Assembly: GCF_000712075.1 (NCBI RefSeq)
Contig: NZ_JONW01000007.1
Span: 124,001 to 188,000, forward strand
DNA from: Caulobacter sp. UNC358MFTsu5.1
GTDB lineage: Bacteria > Pseudomonadota > Alphaproteobacteria > Caulobacterales > Caulobacteraceae
Reading direction: 5' to 3'
DNA: 64,000 nt
Shown here: in pieces, positions 28,794 through 38,327 of the stretch
How the letters are laid out: the number at the start of each line of letters is the position of its first letter
Numbering within the stretch: the first letter of the stretch is position 1
Notes under the pieces: model-generated
Database searches by the model: none
What the model was told of the DNA's origin: nothing
Seen by the model: the letters and a program-made list of their open reading frames with translations, nothing else
Position numbers and translations under genes: made by a program

Positions 28794-30590
28794 TTATCTG
28801 ACCGACGTCCACGGCCGGCTGAGCAGCACCGCGCAGTTGATCAGCCCGACCAGGGAATAGGTCTGCGGATAGTTGCCCCACAGCTCGCCGTCCGAGAAGC
28901 CGATGTCCTCGGACAGCAGGCCGGCGGTGGTGCGGCGGGCCAGCATCTCCTCGAACAGGTCGCGGGCCTCGTCGATGCGCCCGGCCAGGTACAGGGCCTC
29001 GACCAGCCAGAAGGTGCAGATGTTGAAGGCCGTCTGCGGCGCGCCGAAGTCGTCGGGGATGGCGTAGCGCAGCAGGTACGAGCCCTTGCGCAGGCCCGCC
29101 TCGATGGCCGCGACGGTGGCGACGTTTCGCGGGTCCCTGGCCTCGATGAAGCGCAGGTCGACCAGCTGCAGCAGGCTGGCGTCCAGCTCGTCGCCCTCGA
29201 AGGTGGCGGCGAAGCGGCCGAGAGGCTCGTTCCAGGCCCGCTTGTCGATCGTCTGGCGCACCTTGGCCGCGCGGTCGTTCCAGAACGCGGCGCGGTCGTC
29301 GAGGCCCAGCTGGGCGGCGGCGTTGCCCAGCCGGTCGCAGGCCGCCCAGCACATCACCGCCGAATAGGTGTGGACATTGGCCCGGCCGCGGAACTCCCAC
29401 AGGCTGGCGTCGGGCTGGTCGTGCAACTGGAAGGCCCGCTCGCCGACGGGCTCCAGGTTCTGGAAGTCCTCGACCGTGCCGGGCCGCAGCAGGCGCTCGT
29501 CGAAGAAGGCCTGGACGGTGGACAGGATGATCTGGCCGTAGACGTCGTGCTGCTGGTGCTCGAAGGCCTGGTTGCCGATCCGCACCGGCCCCATGCCGCG
29601 ATATCCGGGCAGGTCGGGGGCGAAGCGCTCGGTCAGCTGCGGCTCGAAGCCCACCCCGAACAGCGGCTGGATGTGGCCGCCCGCCGCCCGGTCGACGATG
29701 TTGCGCAGATAGCCGAGATAGTTCTCCAGGATGTCGACCGCGCCCAGCCGGTTCAGGGCCTGGACCACGTAATAGGCGTCGCGCAGCCAGCAGTAGCGGT
29801 AGTCCCAGTTGCGGCCGCTGTCGGCGTGCTCGGGGATCGAGGTGGTCATGGCCGCCACGATCGCCCCGGTCTCCTCGTGCATGCAGAGCTTCAGGGTGAT
29901 GGCCGCGCGGATCACGGCGCTCTGGTAGTCCAGCGGCACAGCCAGGCCGCGCACCCAGTCCATCCAGTACTCCTGGGTCTGCTGCAGCATGCGGTTGCAG
30001 GTGGCCCCGATGTCGGCGTTGAAGCCCTCGTCGGCGCCCAGGAACATGGCGATCGGCTTCTCCAGCCGGAAGGTGCGCTCCTCCAGCACGTGCGACACCG
30101 GCCCGTCGGTGGACAGGCGCAGCGTCATGTCCGAGCACAGGAAGCGGATGTGGTTGGAGCCGTGGGTGGTCTCGGCCAGGCGCGCGCCCCAGCTGGCGGT
30201 GGGACGCAGGCGGATGGTGATCCGCGCCACGCTGGTCAGCGGGCGGATCAGGCGGATGAAGGCCGTGGGCCGGAAGCTGCGGCCGTACTGCTGGTAGCGG
30301 GGCGAGAAGTCGATGATCTCGACGCTGGCCCCGTCGGCGTCGGTGATCACCGTGCGCAGGATCGGAGTGTTGCGCAGATATTCCTGCTCGACCGTCCGTG
30401 CGCCGTCCACCGCCACCTCCCAGGTCCCCTTGGCGTCCGGGTCGCCGGGCTCCAGCCCGCCCAGCAGCGAGCTGAACACCGGGTCGGAATCGATGCGCGG
30501 CGCGCAGGCCCAGACGAAGCGCCCGCAGCGGTCGATCAGGGCGCTGACCGCGCAGTTGCCGATCGGGAAGAGGTCGAGGTTCTGGGGCAT
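28794..30590 (-). CDS. Glycoside hydrolase family 15 protein (glucoamylase/trehalase type)
   Basis: A cytoplasmic (alpha/alpha)6-barrel glucosidase of 598 residues, no signal peptide. The N-terminal part FPIGNCAVSALIDRCGRFVWACAPRIDSDPVF is the bacterial GH15 beta-sandwich. The barrel has GRNWDYRYCWLRDAYYVVQALNRLG, and the candidate catalytic Glu residues are near HEETGAIVAAMTTS and SDGELWGNYPQTYSLVGLIN. It is last in a leftward series with a debranching enzyme and a GT4, 54 bases after the former. It could act on glycogen-like glucans or trehalose. Confidence 0.9.
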   Translation of the reverse strand: MPQNLDLFPIGNCAVSALIDRCGRFVWACAPRIDSDPVFSSLLGGLEPGDPDAKGTWEVAVDGARTVEQEYLRNTPILRTVITDADGASVEIIDFSPRYQQYGRSFRPTAFIRLIRPLTSVARITIRLRPTASWGARLAETTHGSNHIRFLCSDMTLRLSTDGPVSHVLEERTFRLEKPIAMFLGADEGFNADIGATCNRMLQQTQEYWMDWVRGLAVPLDYQSAVIRAAITLKLCMHEETGAIVAAMTTSIPEHADSGRNWDYRYCWLRDAYYVVQALNRLGAVDILENYLGYLRNIVDRAAGGHIQPLFGVGFEPQLTERFAPDLPGYRGMGPVRIGNQAFEHQQHDVYGQIILSTVQAFFDERLLRPGTVEDFQNLEPVGERAFQLHDQPDASLWEFRGRANVHTYSAVMCWAACDRLGNAAAQLGLDDRAAFWNDRAAKVRQTIDKRAWNEPLGRFAATFEGDELDASLLQLVDLRFIEARDPRNVATVAAIEAGLRKGSYLLRYAIPDDFGAPQTAFNICTFWLVEALYLAGRIDEARDLFEEMLARRTTAGLLSEDIGFSDGELWGNYPQTYSLVGLINCAVLLSRPWTSVR

Positions 30591-30644
30591 GGTTGGGTCC
30601 AGCTCATCTTGAATTTCAGTTCGAACCGCGGAGCGGGGCAGGCG

Positions 30645-32804
30645 TCACCGTCTCATCAGGATCGGGATGGTCGAGTGCTTGCTGGTGTGGGCCGCGACGT
30701 GGGCGCCCAGGTGCTCGATCGTGATGTCGGTCGAGGCCGAGCCGATCGCCAGGCCGTCGATCTGCAGGTGGTCGATGCCGATCGGCAGGCGCGGGTCGGT
30801 CAGGCAGACCTCGCCGCGCCAGCCGTCGATGGTTATCCCCAGGCACGCCTGCAGCATCATGAAGGCCGAGCCGGCCGCCCAGGCCTGGGGCAGGCAGGCC
30901 ACCGGATAGGCCACCGGCGGCTCGCCGGGCTGGCGCGGGAAGCCGCAGAACAGCTCGGGCAGCCGCATCTCGTAGTGGGCGGCGGTCTCGAACAGGCCCG
31001 AGGTCATCTCGACCACCCCGTCGCGGTGGCCGTAGCGAGCCAAGCCCATGGCGCAGATGGCGGTGTCGTGCGGCCAGACCGAGCCGTTGTGATAGCTCAT
31101 CGGATTGAAGCGCGGCTCGCCCTGGGCCAGGGTCCGCACGCCGAAGCCGTTGTGGAACGCGGCCGACAGCAAGGTGTCGGCGACCTTCTTCGCCCGGTCG
31201 GGCGAGGGCAGGCCGCAGAACAGCAGGTGGCCGGGATTGCTGCCCTTCACGCGACAGGGCTTGCCGTGGCCGTCGATGGCCATGGCGTAGAAGCCCTTGT
31301 CCTCCATCCAGAACCGGGTCTCGACCTCCTGGCGCAGGTGCTCGGCCTTGGCCCGCCAGCGCCTGGCGTTGTCGGGGTCGCCGCGCCGCTCGGCGAGGTC
31401 GGCCATGCCCTTGAAGGCGGCGAAGGCGTAGCCCTGGACCTCGACCACGGCGATGGGGCCGTCGGGGAACTTGCCGTCCTCATGGAAGACGCTGTCCTCG
31501 CTGTCCTTCCAGTTCTGGTTCGACAGGCCGGAGTCCAGGCCGCGGGCGTAGTCGATCAGGCCGTCGCCGTCGCTGTCGCCGAAATGCTCGATCCAGGCGA
31601 TCGCCGCCAGCAGCGGCTCCCACAGACTGTCGATGAAGTCGAGATCGCCCGTGCGCTCGGCGTAGGCGCAGGCCAGGGCCACGAACAGCGGCGTGGTGTC
31701 GACCCCGCCATAGTAGCGGCCGAACGGCAGCTCGCCCAAGGCGGTCATCTCGCCCTTGCGGGTCTCGTGCATGATCTTGCCGGGGGCGCTGTCGCGGAAG
31801 GCGCTGACCTCCTCGGCCTGATGCTCGGCCAGATAGCTCAGCACGCCCCTGGCCAGGCCCGGCTCGATCCACAGCACCTGCCAGGCGGTGATGATGGCGT
31901 CGCGGCCGAACGGGGTCGAGAACCAGGGGATGCCGGCGTAGGGGTAGGGGCCGGTGGCGAACTGGGTGGTCAGCAGGGCCAGGTCGGCGCGCGACTTCTC
32001 CAGCCAATCGTTGAACAGCCGGCCGGAACTGTGCAGCCGGGCGCCGCGCCGCCGGCGCCGGCGCATGTCGATCCGGGCCCGCGCCGCCGCCGCCCGCCAG
32101 CGCTCGCGCGTGGGCGGATGGGCGTGGTCGACCCCCACCTCGACATAGAGGTCGAAGTGGGTTTCGGGCGTCAGCATGAACATGAAATCCGCGCGCTGCG
32201 GGGCCAGGCGTCCGGGCGGCTCGGAGAACGAGATGATGCTGGTGCGCCGCACGCCGTCCAGGCCGTCATAGGCGTAGGAAACGCTGCGGCCGTTCATCTG
32301 GGCGGGCAGAACCCGGCCCCGGGCGGGACGTTTGGAGCCGCGCACCTCGAACATGTCGTGGAAGTCGGCGTCGTACTCCAGGCTGACCGGCAGGATGACC
32401 ATGTCGCGGCTGTAGTTGACGAAGCGCAGGCGCTCGTACAGCCGCTGGTCCCACAGGAACCGCTTGCGCTCGACGTGGATCGCGCCGTGCGGCGCGGCCG
32501 CGCCGCCCAGGGCCGGCAGCGGCTCGTTTGTCGAGTGCGAGGTGAAGAACACGTTGTCCTGCGACACCGCCGCGCTCAGCAGGGCGGGCGAGCGGCCGCC
32601 CAGCAGCAGGCGCAGCCGCGACAGCAGGCGGGTGTCGTCGTGGAACAGGCCGTCGGCCGCGCCCAGCACGTCGCCGAAGGCGTCGGCCACCAGGAAGGTG
32701 TCCTTGTCCTTCAGGGCGAACAGCCGATAGGGAACGCGCGGTTCGCCCGTTTCGCCCTGTTCGACGGCGCCGCCCGGCGTGGGGCCTGGTGTGAGATCGT
32801 CCAT
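30645..32804 (-). CDS. Amylo-alpha-1,6-glucosidase / glycogen debranching-like enzyme
   Basis: A 719-residue enzyme. The N-terminal domain (about 25-230; YRLFALKDKDTFLVADAFGDVLGAADGLFHDDTRLLSRLRL) is the GDE N-terminal type. The C-terminal half is an (alpha/alpha)6 toroid containing the acidic clusters DSDGDGLIDYARGLDSGLSNQNWKDSEDS and the FNPMSYHNGSVWPHDTAIC signature. It sits between the GT4 and GH15 genes, so joint processing of an alpha-glucan or glucose-containing oligosaccharide is likely. Exact bond specificity is not visible. Confidence 0.88.
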   Translation of the reverse strand: MDDLTPGPTPGGAVEQGETGEPRVPYRLFALKDKDTFLVADAFGDVLGAADGLFHDDTRLLSRLRLLLGGRSPALLSAAVSQDNVFFTSHSTNEPLPALGGAAAPHGAIHVERKRFLWDQRLYERLRFVNYSRDMVILPVSLEYDADFHDMFEVRGSKRPARGRVLPAQMNGRSVSYAYDGLDGVRRTSIISFSEPPGRLAPQRADFMFMLTPETHFDLYVEVGVDHAHPPTRERWRAAAARARIDMRRRRRRGARLHSSGRLFNDWLEKSRADLALLTTQFATGPYPYAGIPWFSTPFGRDAIITAWQVLWIEPGLARGVLSYLAEHQAEEVSAFRDSAPGKIMHETRKGEMTALGELPFGRYYGGVDTTPLFVALACAYAERTGDLDFIDSLWEPLLAAIAWIEHFGDSDGDGLIDYARGLDSGLSNQNWKDSEDSVFHEDGKFPDGPIAVVEVQGYAFAAFKGMADLAERRGDPDNARRWRAKAEHLRQEVETRFWMEDKGFYAMAIDGHGKPCRVKGSNPGHLLFCGLPSPDRAKKVADTLLSAAFHNGFGVRTLAQGEPRFNPMSYHNGSVWPHDTAICAMGLARYGHRDGVVEMTSGLFETAAHYEMRLPELFCGFPRQPGEPPVAYPVACLPQAWAAGSAFMMLQACLGITIDGWRGEVCLTDPRLPIGIDHLQIDGLAIGSASTDITIEHLGAHVAAHTSKHSTIPILMRR

Positions 32805-32926
32805 ATCTTTCGGCCCCTTGCGCTGAGGTCCCTCGAAAGCCCGCCGCGCCGCGCGGTCGCGGCGGGCGGGCCCCAGATTCCTAAAACCTGATCATGTCTC
32901 CGACGCGGCGGGCGCGCCGGGCAGGG

Positions 32927-33991
32927 TCAGGCGCTTTGAGCCAGCGTCAGGCGCGGCGGCGCGGACGCCTCTTCCAGCCGATCATAGAGCTGCAGGTACC
33001 GGCGGGCCATCGCGGTCGCCGAGAACCGGATCTCGAACCGGCGGCGAATGTCGAAGCGGTTGAGGCGGTCCAGGCGGCCGAGGGCGGCGACCGCCTCGTC
33101 CTCGCCCCGGACGATGAAGCCGGTCAGGCCGTCCTCGATCACCTCGGGCACCGAGCCGCAGTCGTAGGCGATCACCGGCGTGCCGCAGGCCATGGCCTCG
33201 ATCATCACCAGGCCGAAGGGCTCGGGCCAGGCGATGGGGAACAGCAGGGCGTCGGCGCCGCCCAGGAAGTCGGACTTCTGATGGTCGCCGATCTCGCCGA
33301 CGAACTCGATCAGCGGATGGTCCATCAGGTGCTCGATCTCGTCGTGGAAATAGGCGCGGTCGGCCGCGTCGATCTTGGCGGCGATCTTCAGCCGCTTGCC
33401 CAGGCGCTTGGCGATGGCGATGGCCCGATCCGGCCCCTTCTCGGGCGAGATGCGGCCGAGGAAAGCCAGGTAACCCTCGGATTTCTCGCGGAAATCGTAA
33501 ATCTCTTCGGCCATGCCGTGCAGCACGGTGCCGGCCCAGTTGGCGAAGGGCAGGGGCTGGCGCTGGTCGTCCGAGATCGAGACTAGGGGGAACTGCGGCC
33601 AGCGGCGATAGACCCCCGGCAGGTCCTTCAGGTCCAGGCGCCCGTGCAGGGTGGTCAGGGTCTTGCCCGCCATGTCCTCGAACATCGGGAACTGGATCAT
33701 GTCGGTGTGGAAGTGGATCACGTCGAACCGGTGGGCCTGGCGGCGGACCTCGGCCAGCATGGCCATGTGGGCGGCCAGGTCGGACTTCAACGGCTCGGGG
33801 TCCAGGCGGATGGCCTGGTCGCGCACGACGACCAGCTCGGCCTTGGTGCGGGCGTCGCCGGAGGCGAACAGGGTCACGTCGTGCCCCAGGTCGACCAGGG
33901 CGTCGGTGAGGTGGGCCACGACCCGCTCGGTGCCCCCGTAAAAGCGTGGCGGCACAGCTTCGTACAGGGGCGGAACCTGGGCGATCCTCAT
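32927..33991 (-). CDS. Glycosyltransferase family 4 protein
   Basis: A GT-B fold glycosyltransferase of 354 residues. It starts MRIAQVPPLYEAVPPRFYGGTERVV and has the family donor-site pattern PIAWPEPFGLVMIEAMACGTPVIAYDCGSVPEVIEDGLTGFIV (E-x7-E). ATG 33991 starts the conserved fold; the upstream in-frame extension to 34045 is not used. It heads the series GT4, debranching enzyme, GH15, with a 122-base gap before the second. The product sugar is unknown. Confidence 0.9.
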   Translation of the reverse strand: MRIAQVPPLYEAVPPRFYGGTERVVAHLTDALVDLGHDVTLFASGDARTKAELVVVRDQAIRLDPEPLKSDLAAHMAMLAEVRRQAHRFDVIHFHTDMIQFPMFEDMAGKTLTTLHGRLDLKDLPGVYRRWPQFPLVSISDDQRQPLPFANWAGTVLHGMAEEIYDFREKSEGYLAFLGRISPEKGPDRAIAIAKRLGKRLKIAAKIDAADRAYFHDEIEHLMDHPLIEFVGEIGDHQKSDFLGGADALLFPIAWPEPFGLVMIEAMACGTPVIAYDCGSVPEVIEDGLTGFIVRGEDEAVAALGRLDRLNRFDIRRRFEIRFSATAMARRYLQLYDRLEEASAPPRLTLAQSA

Positions 33992-34186
33992 CGATGAAAT
34001 CCTGACGCTGGAAGGGCGCGGCGATGCGCCCCGACGTCGGATCAAACCGTCGGTGTGGCGTTAAGGTTCCGCATGGAAAATAAAGAACCATAAGCGGTCT
34101 GAACCGTTCGCCTTAGACGATACGGGCGTTGACGCGCCGGGGTCGTGACGGCCATCTGAGGGTGCGCGGACTGGCCGCGTGCGAGC

Positions 34187-35722
34187 GTGCGACGAGACCT
34201 TTCGACGGTGATCAAGTCCTGGACCAAACGTGACGCACTGCTTGGCGGCGCGCTTTCTTTTCTGACCCTGTCGTCGGCCGCCGCGCAGATCCAGAACCCG
34301 CCCGTGGTGAAGGCTCCGCAGCGGGCGCCGCAGCAGCCGGTTCCCGCGCCGACCCCGCCCACCAGCGTCGCCCTGCGGCCCGACCAGATCGACCTGCTGG
34401 TCCGCACCCTGGGCCAGGCCTACACCCACGGCTTCGAGCCCGCCGCCTTCGCGCCCGATCCGCTGCTGCCGCTGTTGAGCGCCCGCGACGCCCTGACCCG
34501 CCAGGGCGCCCAGGCCCAGCTGATCGACCTGACGCTGCGCTACGCCCGGGCCGTGCGCACCGGCCGTCTGGCGCCGGACGCCTTCCCCGAGGACTGGGGC
34601 CTGCGCCCCATGCCCTACGATCCCGGTCCCGACTTCGTGCTGGCCGTCCAGCAGGATCGCCTGGGCCCGTGGCTGGACAGCCTGCCGCCGCCCTATACTG
34701 GCTACCAGACCCTGCGGAAGGGCCTGGCGACCTATCGCGACATCGCCGCCAAGGGCGGCTGGAAGCCGATCGCGGCGGGTGAGCCGCTGAAGCTGGGCGC
34801 CAAGGATGATCCGCGCATCGTCGCCTTGGAGGCCCGCTTGGCGGTCGAGGACGCGACGGTGGCCGTCGACAAGGCCCCGGTGTTCGACGAGGCCCTGCAG
34901 CAGGCCCTGATGCGCGCGCAGAAGCGCTTCGGCCTCAATCCGGACGGCGCCGTCGGCCCGGCCACCCTGGCGGCCCTGAACGTCCCCGTCGAGCGCCGGA
35001 TCGACCAGATCCTGGCCAATATGGAGCGCTGGCGCTGGCTGCCCCAGCAGCTGCCGTCCGACCGCATCCAGGTCAACATCGCCGCGGCGGTGATGAGCGT
35101 CTTCCACGACGACGCCCCGAACCTGACCATGCGGGCGGTGACGGGCCGTCCCGGCGACGAGACGCCCATGCTGCAGTCGACGATCCACTCGATCGTGCTC
35201 AATCCGCCGTGGAACGTGCCGTCCTCGATCGCCGCCAAGGAGCTGTGGCCCAAGGAGCGGGCCAATCCCGGCTACCTGGCCCGCAACGACTTCATCGTCA
35301 TCTCGACGGGCGAGGGGACCTCGCGCCTGCAGCAGAAGGCCGGCCCCAAGGCGGCCCTGGGCCTGGTGAAGTTCGACTTCGACAACCCCTACGGCGTCTA
35401 TCTGCACGACACGCCCAGCCGCTCGAAGTTCGCCAGCTTCAGCCGCCTGGCCAGCCACGGCTGCGTGCGCCTGGAAAAACCGATCCCCCTGGCCAAGCAG
35501 CTGCTGGCCACCAATCCGGACTGGCAGCCGGACGTGGTCGACGCGACCATCGCCTCGGGCAAGACGGTGCGCGCCCAACTGGGTCAACCCATAGCGGTCT
35601 TCCTGCTGTACTGGACCGCCTACATGACCCCGGACGGGCAGATGAACTTCCGCGACGACCCGTACGGATGGGACACCGTGCTGGTGCAGCGTATTGCCGC
35701 ATCACGCCCCGGCTCAGCTTGA
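34187..35722 (+). CDS. L,D-transpeptidase (YcbB/LdtD-like)
   Basis: Periplasmic peptidoglycan cross-linking enzyme of 511 residues. It has a signal peptide (cleavage near residue 32), a scaffold domain, a peptidoglycan-binding domain (RAQKRFGLNPDGAVGPATLAALNVP, about 245-270) and the catalytic domain with SHGCVRLEKP (active-site Cys, about residue 427). GTG 34187 is the start taken, although GTG 34208 is also possible. The YcbK-like gene follows by 145 bases, reproducing the ycbB-ycbK pairing of many proteobacteria. Confidence 0.92.
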   Translation: MRRDLSTVIKSWTKRDALLGGALSFLTLSSAAAQIQNPPVVKAPQRAPQQPVPAPTPPTSVALRPDQIDLLVRTLGQAYTHGFEPAAFAPDPLLPLLSARDALTRQGAQAQLIDLTLRYARAVRTGRLAPDAFPEDWGLRPMPYDPGPDFVLAVQQDRLGPWLDSLPPPYTGYQTLRKGLATYRDIAAKGGWKPIAAGEPLKLGAKDDPRIVALEARLAVEDATVAVDKAPVFDEALQQALMRAQKRFGLNPDGAVGPATLAALNVPVERRIDQILANMERWRWLPQQLPSDRIQVNIAAAVMSVFHDDAPNLTMRAVTGRPGDETPMLQSTIHSIVLNPPWNVPSSIAAKELWPKERANPGYLARNDFIVISTGEGTSRLQQKAGPKAALGLVKFDFDNPYGVYLHDTPSRSKFASFSRLASHGCVRLEKPIPLAKQLLATNPDWQPDVVDATIASGKTVRAQLGQPIAVFLLYWTAYMTPDGQMNFRDDPYGWDTVLVQRIAASRPGSA

Positions 35723-35867
35723 CCCCCGGGCTCTCCTGAGGCCTCTTCCCCGGCGTTGGGCTTTTCAATTTGGAAAGACTCAGTCGGCTTTAGTGCTCGC
35801 GTGAGGGTCGCCAAGTGCGGCGGCCCGGCCTTCCGGCGCTCGCGAGGTCAGTCCGGGGAAGCGTACC

Positions 35868-36548
35868 ATGATCGAACGACGCAAGCTGTTGGGGCTCGGC
35901 CTCGGCGTGCTCGGGGCGAGCGCGGTGGGGCCGATGGCGGCCTTCGCCCAGTCGAAACTGGGGTTCTCCGATCCGATCGCCGACCTGCTGCAGCGCCAGT
36001 CCGATCTGCCCGAGGGCATGGCCGACGACGCGCTTCCCGCCGCCGCTCCCGCGGCCGCCCCGATCGCCCAACCGGTTTCCCGCGCCGCCGGTCACCAGCC
36101 CCGCTGGCTGAAGCTGCACAACATCCATACCCAGGAAAAGATCGAGGCGGTCTATTTCGAGAAGGGCGAGTACGTGCCCGACGCCGTCCAGGCCCTCGAC
36201 AAGGTGCTGCGCGACTACCGCACCGGCGACGTCTATTCGATGCACCCCGAGCTGTTCGACACCCTGTCGGACCTGCACCAGAAGACCGGTTCCAAGTCGC
36301 ACTTCCAGGTGATCTCCGGCTACCGCTCGCCCAGGACCAACGCCATGTTGCATGAACGCAGCGGTCAGGTCGCCAAGCGCAGCTTGCACATGGACGGCAA
36401 GGCCATGGATGTCTATCTGGAGGACGTCGCTCTGGATCGTCTGCGGGCCGCCGCCCTGGATCTCGGACGCGGTGGCGTGGGTTATTACCCCGTCAGCAAT
36501 TTCGTCCACGTCGACGTCGGACCCGTCCGGCGTTGGGTCGGCTCCTAA
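35868..36548 (+). CDS. YcbK-like DUF882 / M15 family protein
   Basis: Exported 226-residue protein with a Tat-like signal (IERRKLLGLGLGVLGASAVGPMAAFA). An Ala/Pro linker (about 50-75) leads to a D-Ala-D-Ala carboxypeptidase-type domain. Zinc ligands are suggested by SLHMDGKAMDVYL (HxxxxxxD) and VHVDVGPVRRW. Start ATG 35868. It is paired with the upstream L,D-transpeptidase and followed at 28 bases by a small anchored protein, so all three may act on the cell wall. Confidence 0.9.
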   Translation: MIERRKLLGLGLGVLGASAVGPMAAFAQSKLGFSDPIADLLQRQSDLPEGMADDALPAAAPAAAPIAQPVSRAAGHQPRWLKLHNIHTQEKIEAVYFEKGEYVPDAVQALDKVLRDYRTGDVYSMHPELFDTLSDLHQKTGSKSHFQVISGYRSPRTNAMLHERSGQVAKRSLHMDGKAMDVYLEDVALDRLRAAALDLGRGGVGYYPVSNFVHVDVGPVRRWVGS

Positions 36549-36576
36549 GAGGGCCGCACACCAGAGGAAAGCCCGG

Positions 36577-36924
36577 ATGGCCAAGGCCGAACGTCACAGC
36601 AACCCGTTCGGATGGATTCTCCTGGGAGCCCTGGTCGGCGCCATCGCCACGGCCGGCGTGCTGCTGATGGCCTCCTCGATGAACTTCAATCGCGGCTACG
36701 AAGAAGGTCCGACCGAGATCCGCACGGCCGCCGACGACGCCGCCGCCGCTGCGGCCGCGGCCCGTCCGACCCCGGTGGCCACCGCCCCCAAGCCCGAACA
36801 GCCGGCCCCCGCCGCCGTCGCCCCGGCGCCCGCCGAGCAGCCGACGGTCGACGCCCAGATGGCTGACGACGCCGCCGCGGCGGGCATGACCTCGCGGGCG
36901 GGCAGCGAGCAGCCGACGAACTAG
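36577..36924 (+). CDS. Small membrane-anchored protein with Ala/Pro-rich tail
   Basis: A 115-residue protein: one transmembrane helix (about 12-33, FGWILLGALVGAIATAGVLLMA), then a low-complexity Ala/Pro/Glu-rich tail expected in the periplasm. No family recognised. AGAGGAAA lies 7 bases before ATG 36577. It is the third gene of the transpeptidase group. Its stop overlaps the stop of the convergent coiled-coil gene by 3 bases. Confidence 0.7.
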   Translation: MAKAERHSNPFGWILLGALVGAIATAGVLLMASSMNFNRGYEEGPTEIRTAADDAAAAAAAARPTPVATAPKPEQPAPAAVAPAPAEQPTVDAQMADDAAAAGMTSRAGSEQPTN

Positions 36925-37082
36925 GCCGCGTCGCTCTCGGGCTTCTTCAGGTTCGTCAGGAAGGCCCGCGCGGCCGTGCGGTGCATCACCGCCAGGGCGT
37001 CTTCCAGCGCGTCGATGCGCTCGGCCTGCTTCAGGACCAGCCGCTCCAGGTCCTGCAGGCGTTCCTCGATCGGATCTCGCAT
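36921..37082 (-). CDS. Short coiled-coil protein
   Basis: A 53-residue protein whose residues 4-40 (DPIEERLQDLERLVLKQAER...) form a probable coiled coil of the SlyX type length. ATG 37082 is chosen because GGAGG lies 5 bases upstream; two earlier Met codons lack ribosome sites. It ends tail-to-tail with the previous gene. Function not known. Confidence 0.55.
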   Translation of the reverse strand: MRDPIEERLQDLERLVLKQAERIDALEDALAVMHRTAARAFLTNLKKPESDAA

Positions 37083-37162
37083 GATGTCCTCCGCGTTCCC
37101 GGAGGCCATCGAGCGCCCGGCGCGCGGACAGGTCAAGACGGTGCGTTTGCACGCGAAAAGAA

Positions 37163-37190
37163 AAAGGCCCCGGATCGCTCCGGGGCCTTT
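37163..37190 (-). terminator. Intrinsic terminator of the pstS-like gene
   Basis: A perfect 12-base stem (AAAGGCCCCGGA with its complement) and a 4-base loop, followed on the minus strand by TTCTTTTC. It lies 21 bases after the pstS stop. Confidence 0.85.
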
Positions 37191-37211
37191 CCCTTGTGGG
37201 AACCGAAAGCC

Positions 37212-38252
37212 CTAGGACTTCGGCGCGGCCATCGGCGGCAGCTTGCCGGCGGCGGCCTTCATGGCCTCGTGCTGAGCCGGGGGCAGGGGGATCAGGCCGC
37301 GGCCCTGCAGGTAGCCGCCACGGCCGGTCGCCGCGTCGGACACGAACTCGGCGATGAACTCCTTCAGGCCCGGGGTCACCCCGACCTGGTCCTTCTTGAC
37401 GTAGATGTAGAGCGAGCGCGACAGCGGGTACTGGCCGCTGGCGATCGTCTGGGCCGAGGGCTTCACGCCGTTGACGGCCGCGCCCTTGATCTTGTTGCCG
37501 TTCTCTTCGAGGAAGCTGTAGCCGAACACGCCCAGCGCGCCCGGGGTCTTCTCGATGGTGCCGACGATGGCGTTGTCGTTCTCGCCGGCGTCGACCCAGC
37601 CGCCGTCCGTGCGCAGCGGATCGACCTTGGCCTTGAAGGCCTTCTCGTCGCTTTCGGCCAGCGACTTGGCGGTCGGGAATTTCTTGGCGCCGCCCTCGAT
37701 GGCCAGCTCGACGAAGGCGTCGCGGGTGCCCGAGGTGGGCGGCGGGCCGTAGACCAGGATGCGGTTGGCCGGCAGGCCGGCGCCGACGTCCTTCCAGGTC
37801 TTGTACGGGTTGGCCACGAACTGGCCGCCGCGCAGGACGTTCTGGCCCAGGCCCAGGAACAGGTGCTCGACCTTGAAGCTGTAGTCGGGCGAGGACTTGT
37901 CCATGGCCACGACGATGCCGTCGAAGCCGATCTTCAGCTCGACGATGTTGTTGACGCCCTTGGCCTTGCAGGCCTCGAACTCGGACTTCTTCATCGGCCG
38001 CGAGGCGTTGGCGATGTCGGGGAACTTCTCGCCCATGCCGCCGCAGAACATCTTGATGCCGCCGCCGGTGCCCAGGCTCTCGATCTTGGGCGACTTCTTG
38101 CCGGTCTTCTTGGCGAAGTTCTCGGCGGTGCGGGTGGAGAACGGGAACACGGTCGACGAACCGGCGGCCCAGACATAGTCGCGGGCGGCGTGGGCGCTGG
38201 ATGCGCCGGCCAGCAGGCCGAGCGCGGCGGTGGCTCCGAGCAGGGTCTTCAT
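37212..38252 (-). CDS. pstS: Phosphate ABC transporter substrate-binding protein, PstS-like
   Basis: Periplasmic phosphate-binding protein of 346 residues. The signal peptide ends AHA (about residue 22), the phosphate site has AAGSSTVFPFSTRTAE and the SLGTGGGIKMFC stretch, and PPPTSGTRDAFVEL is the third ligand loop. ATG 38252 gives 9 bases after AGGA; ATG 38261 touches it. A triple Pho box lies 76 bases upstream. No pstCAB follows: a terminator closes the gene at once, so it is a single-gene unit. Confidence 0.9.
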   Translation of the reverse strand: MKTLLGATAALGLLAGASSAHAARDYVWAAGSSTVFPFSTRTAENFAKKTGKKSPKIESLGTGGGIKMFCGGMGEKFPDIANASRPMKKSEFEACKAKGVNNIVELKIGFDGIVVAMDKSSPDYSFKVEHLFLGLGQNVLRGGQFVANPYKTWKDVGAGLPANRILVYGPPPTSGTRDAFVELAIEGGAKKFPTAKSLAESDEKAFKAKVDPLRTDGGWVDAGENDNAIVGTIEKTPGALGVFGYSFLEENGNKIKGAAVNGVKPSAQTIASGQYPLSRSLYIYVKKDQVGVTPGLKEFIAEFVSDAATGRGGYLQGRGLIPLPPAQHEAMKAAAGKLPPMAAPKS

Positions 38253-38327
38253 GGGGGACATTCCTACTTTCGAGGGGGCGAGAAGAAGGGGAACGCACGA
38301 AGCGTACGTCCCATGCCGCCGTCATTT

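Noticed and set aside
29370..32891. 1173-residue plus-strand frame
   Set aside because: It is antisense to the GH15 and debranching genes, with shadow-like composition (Ala, Gly, His, Val rich) and no domain.
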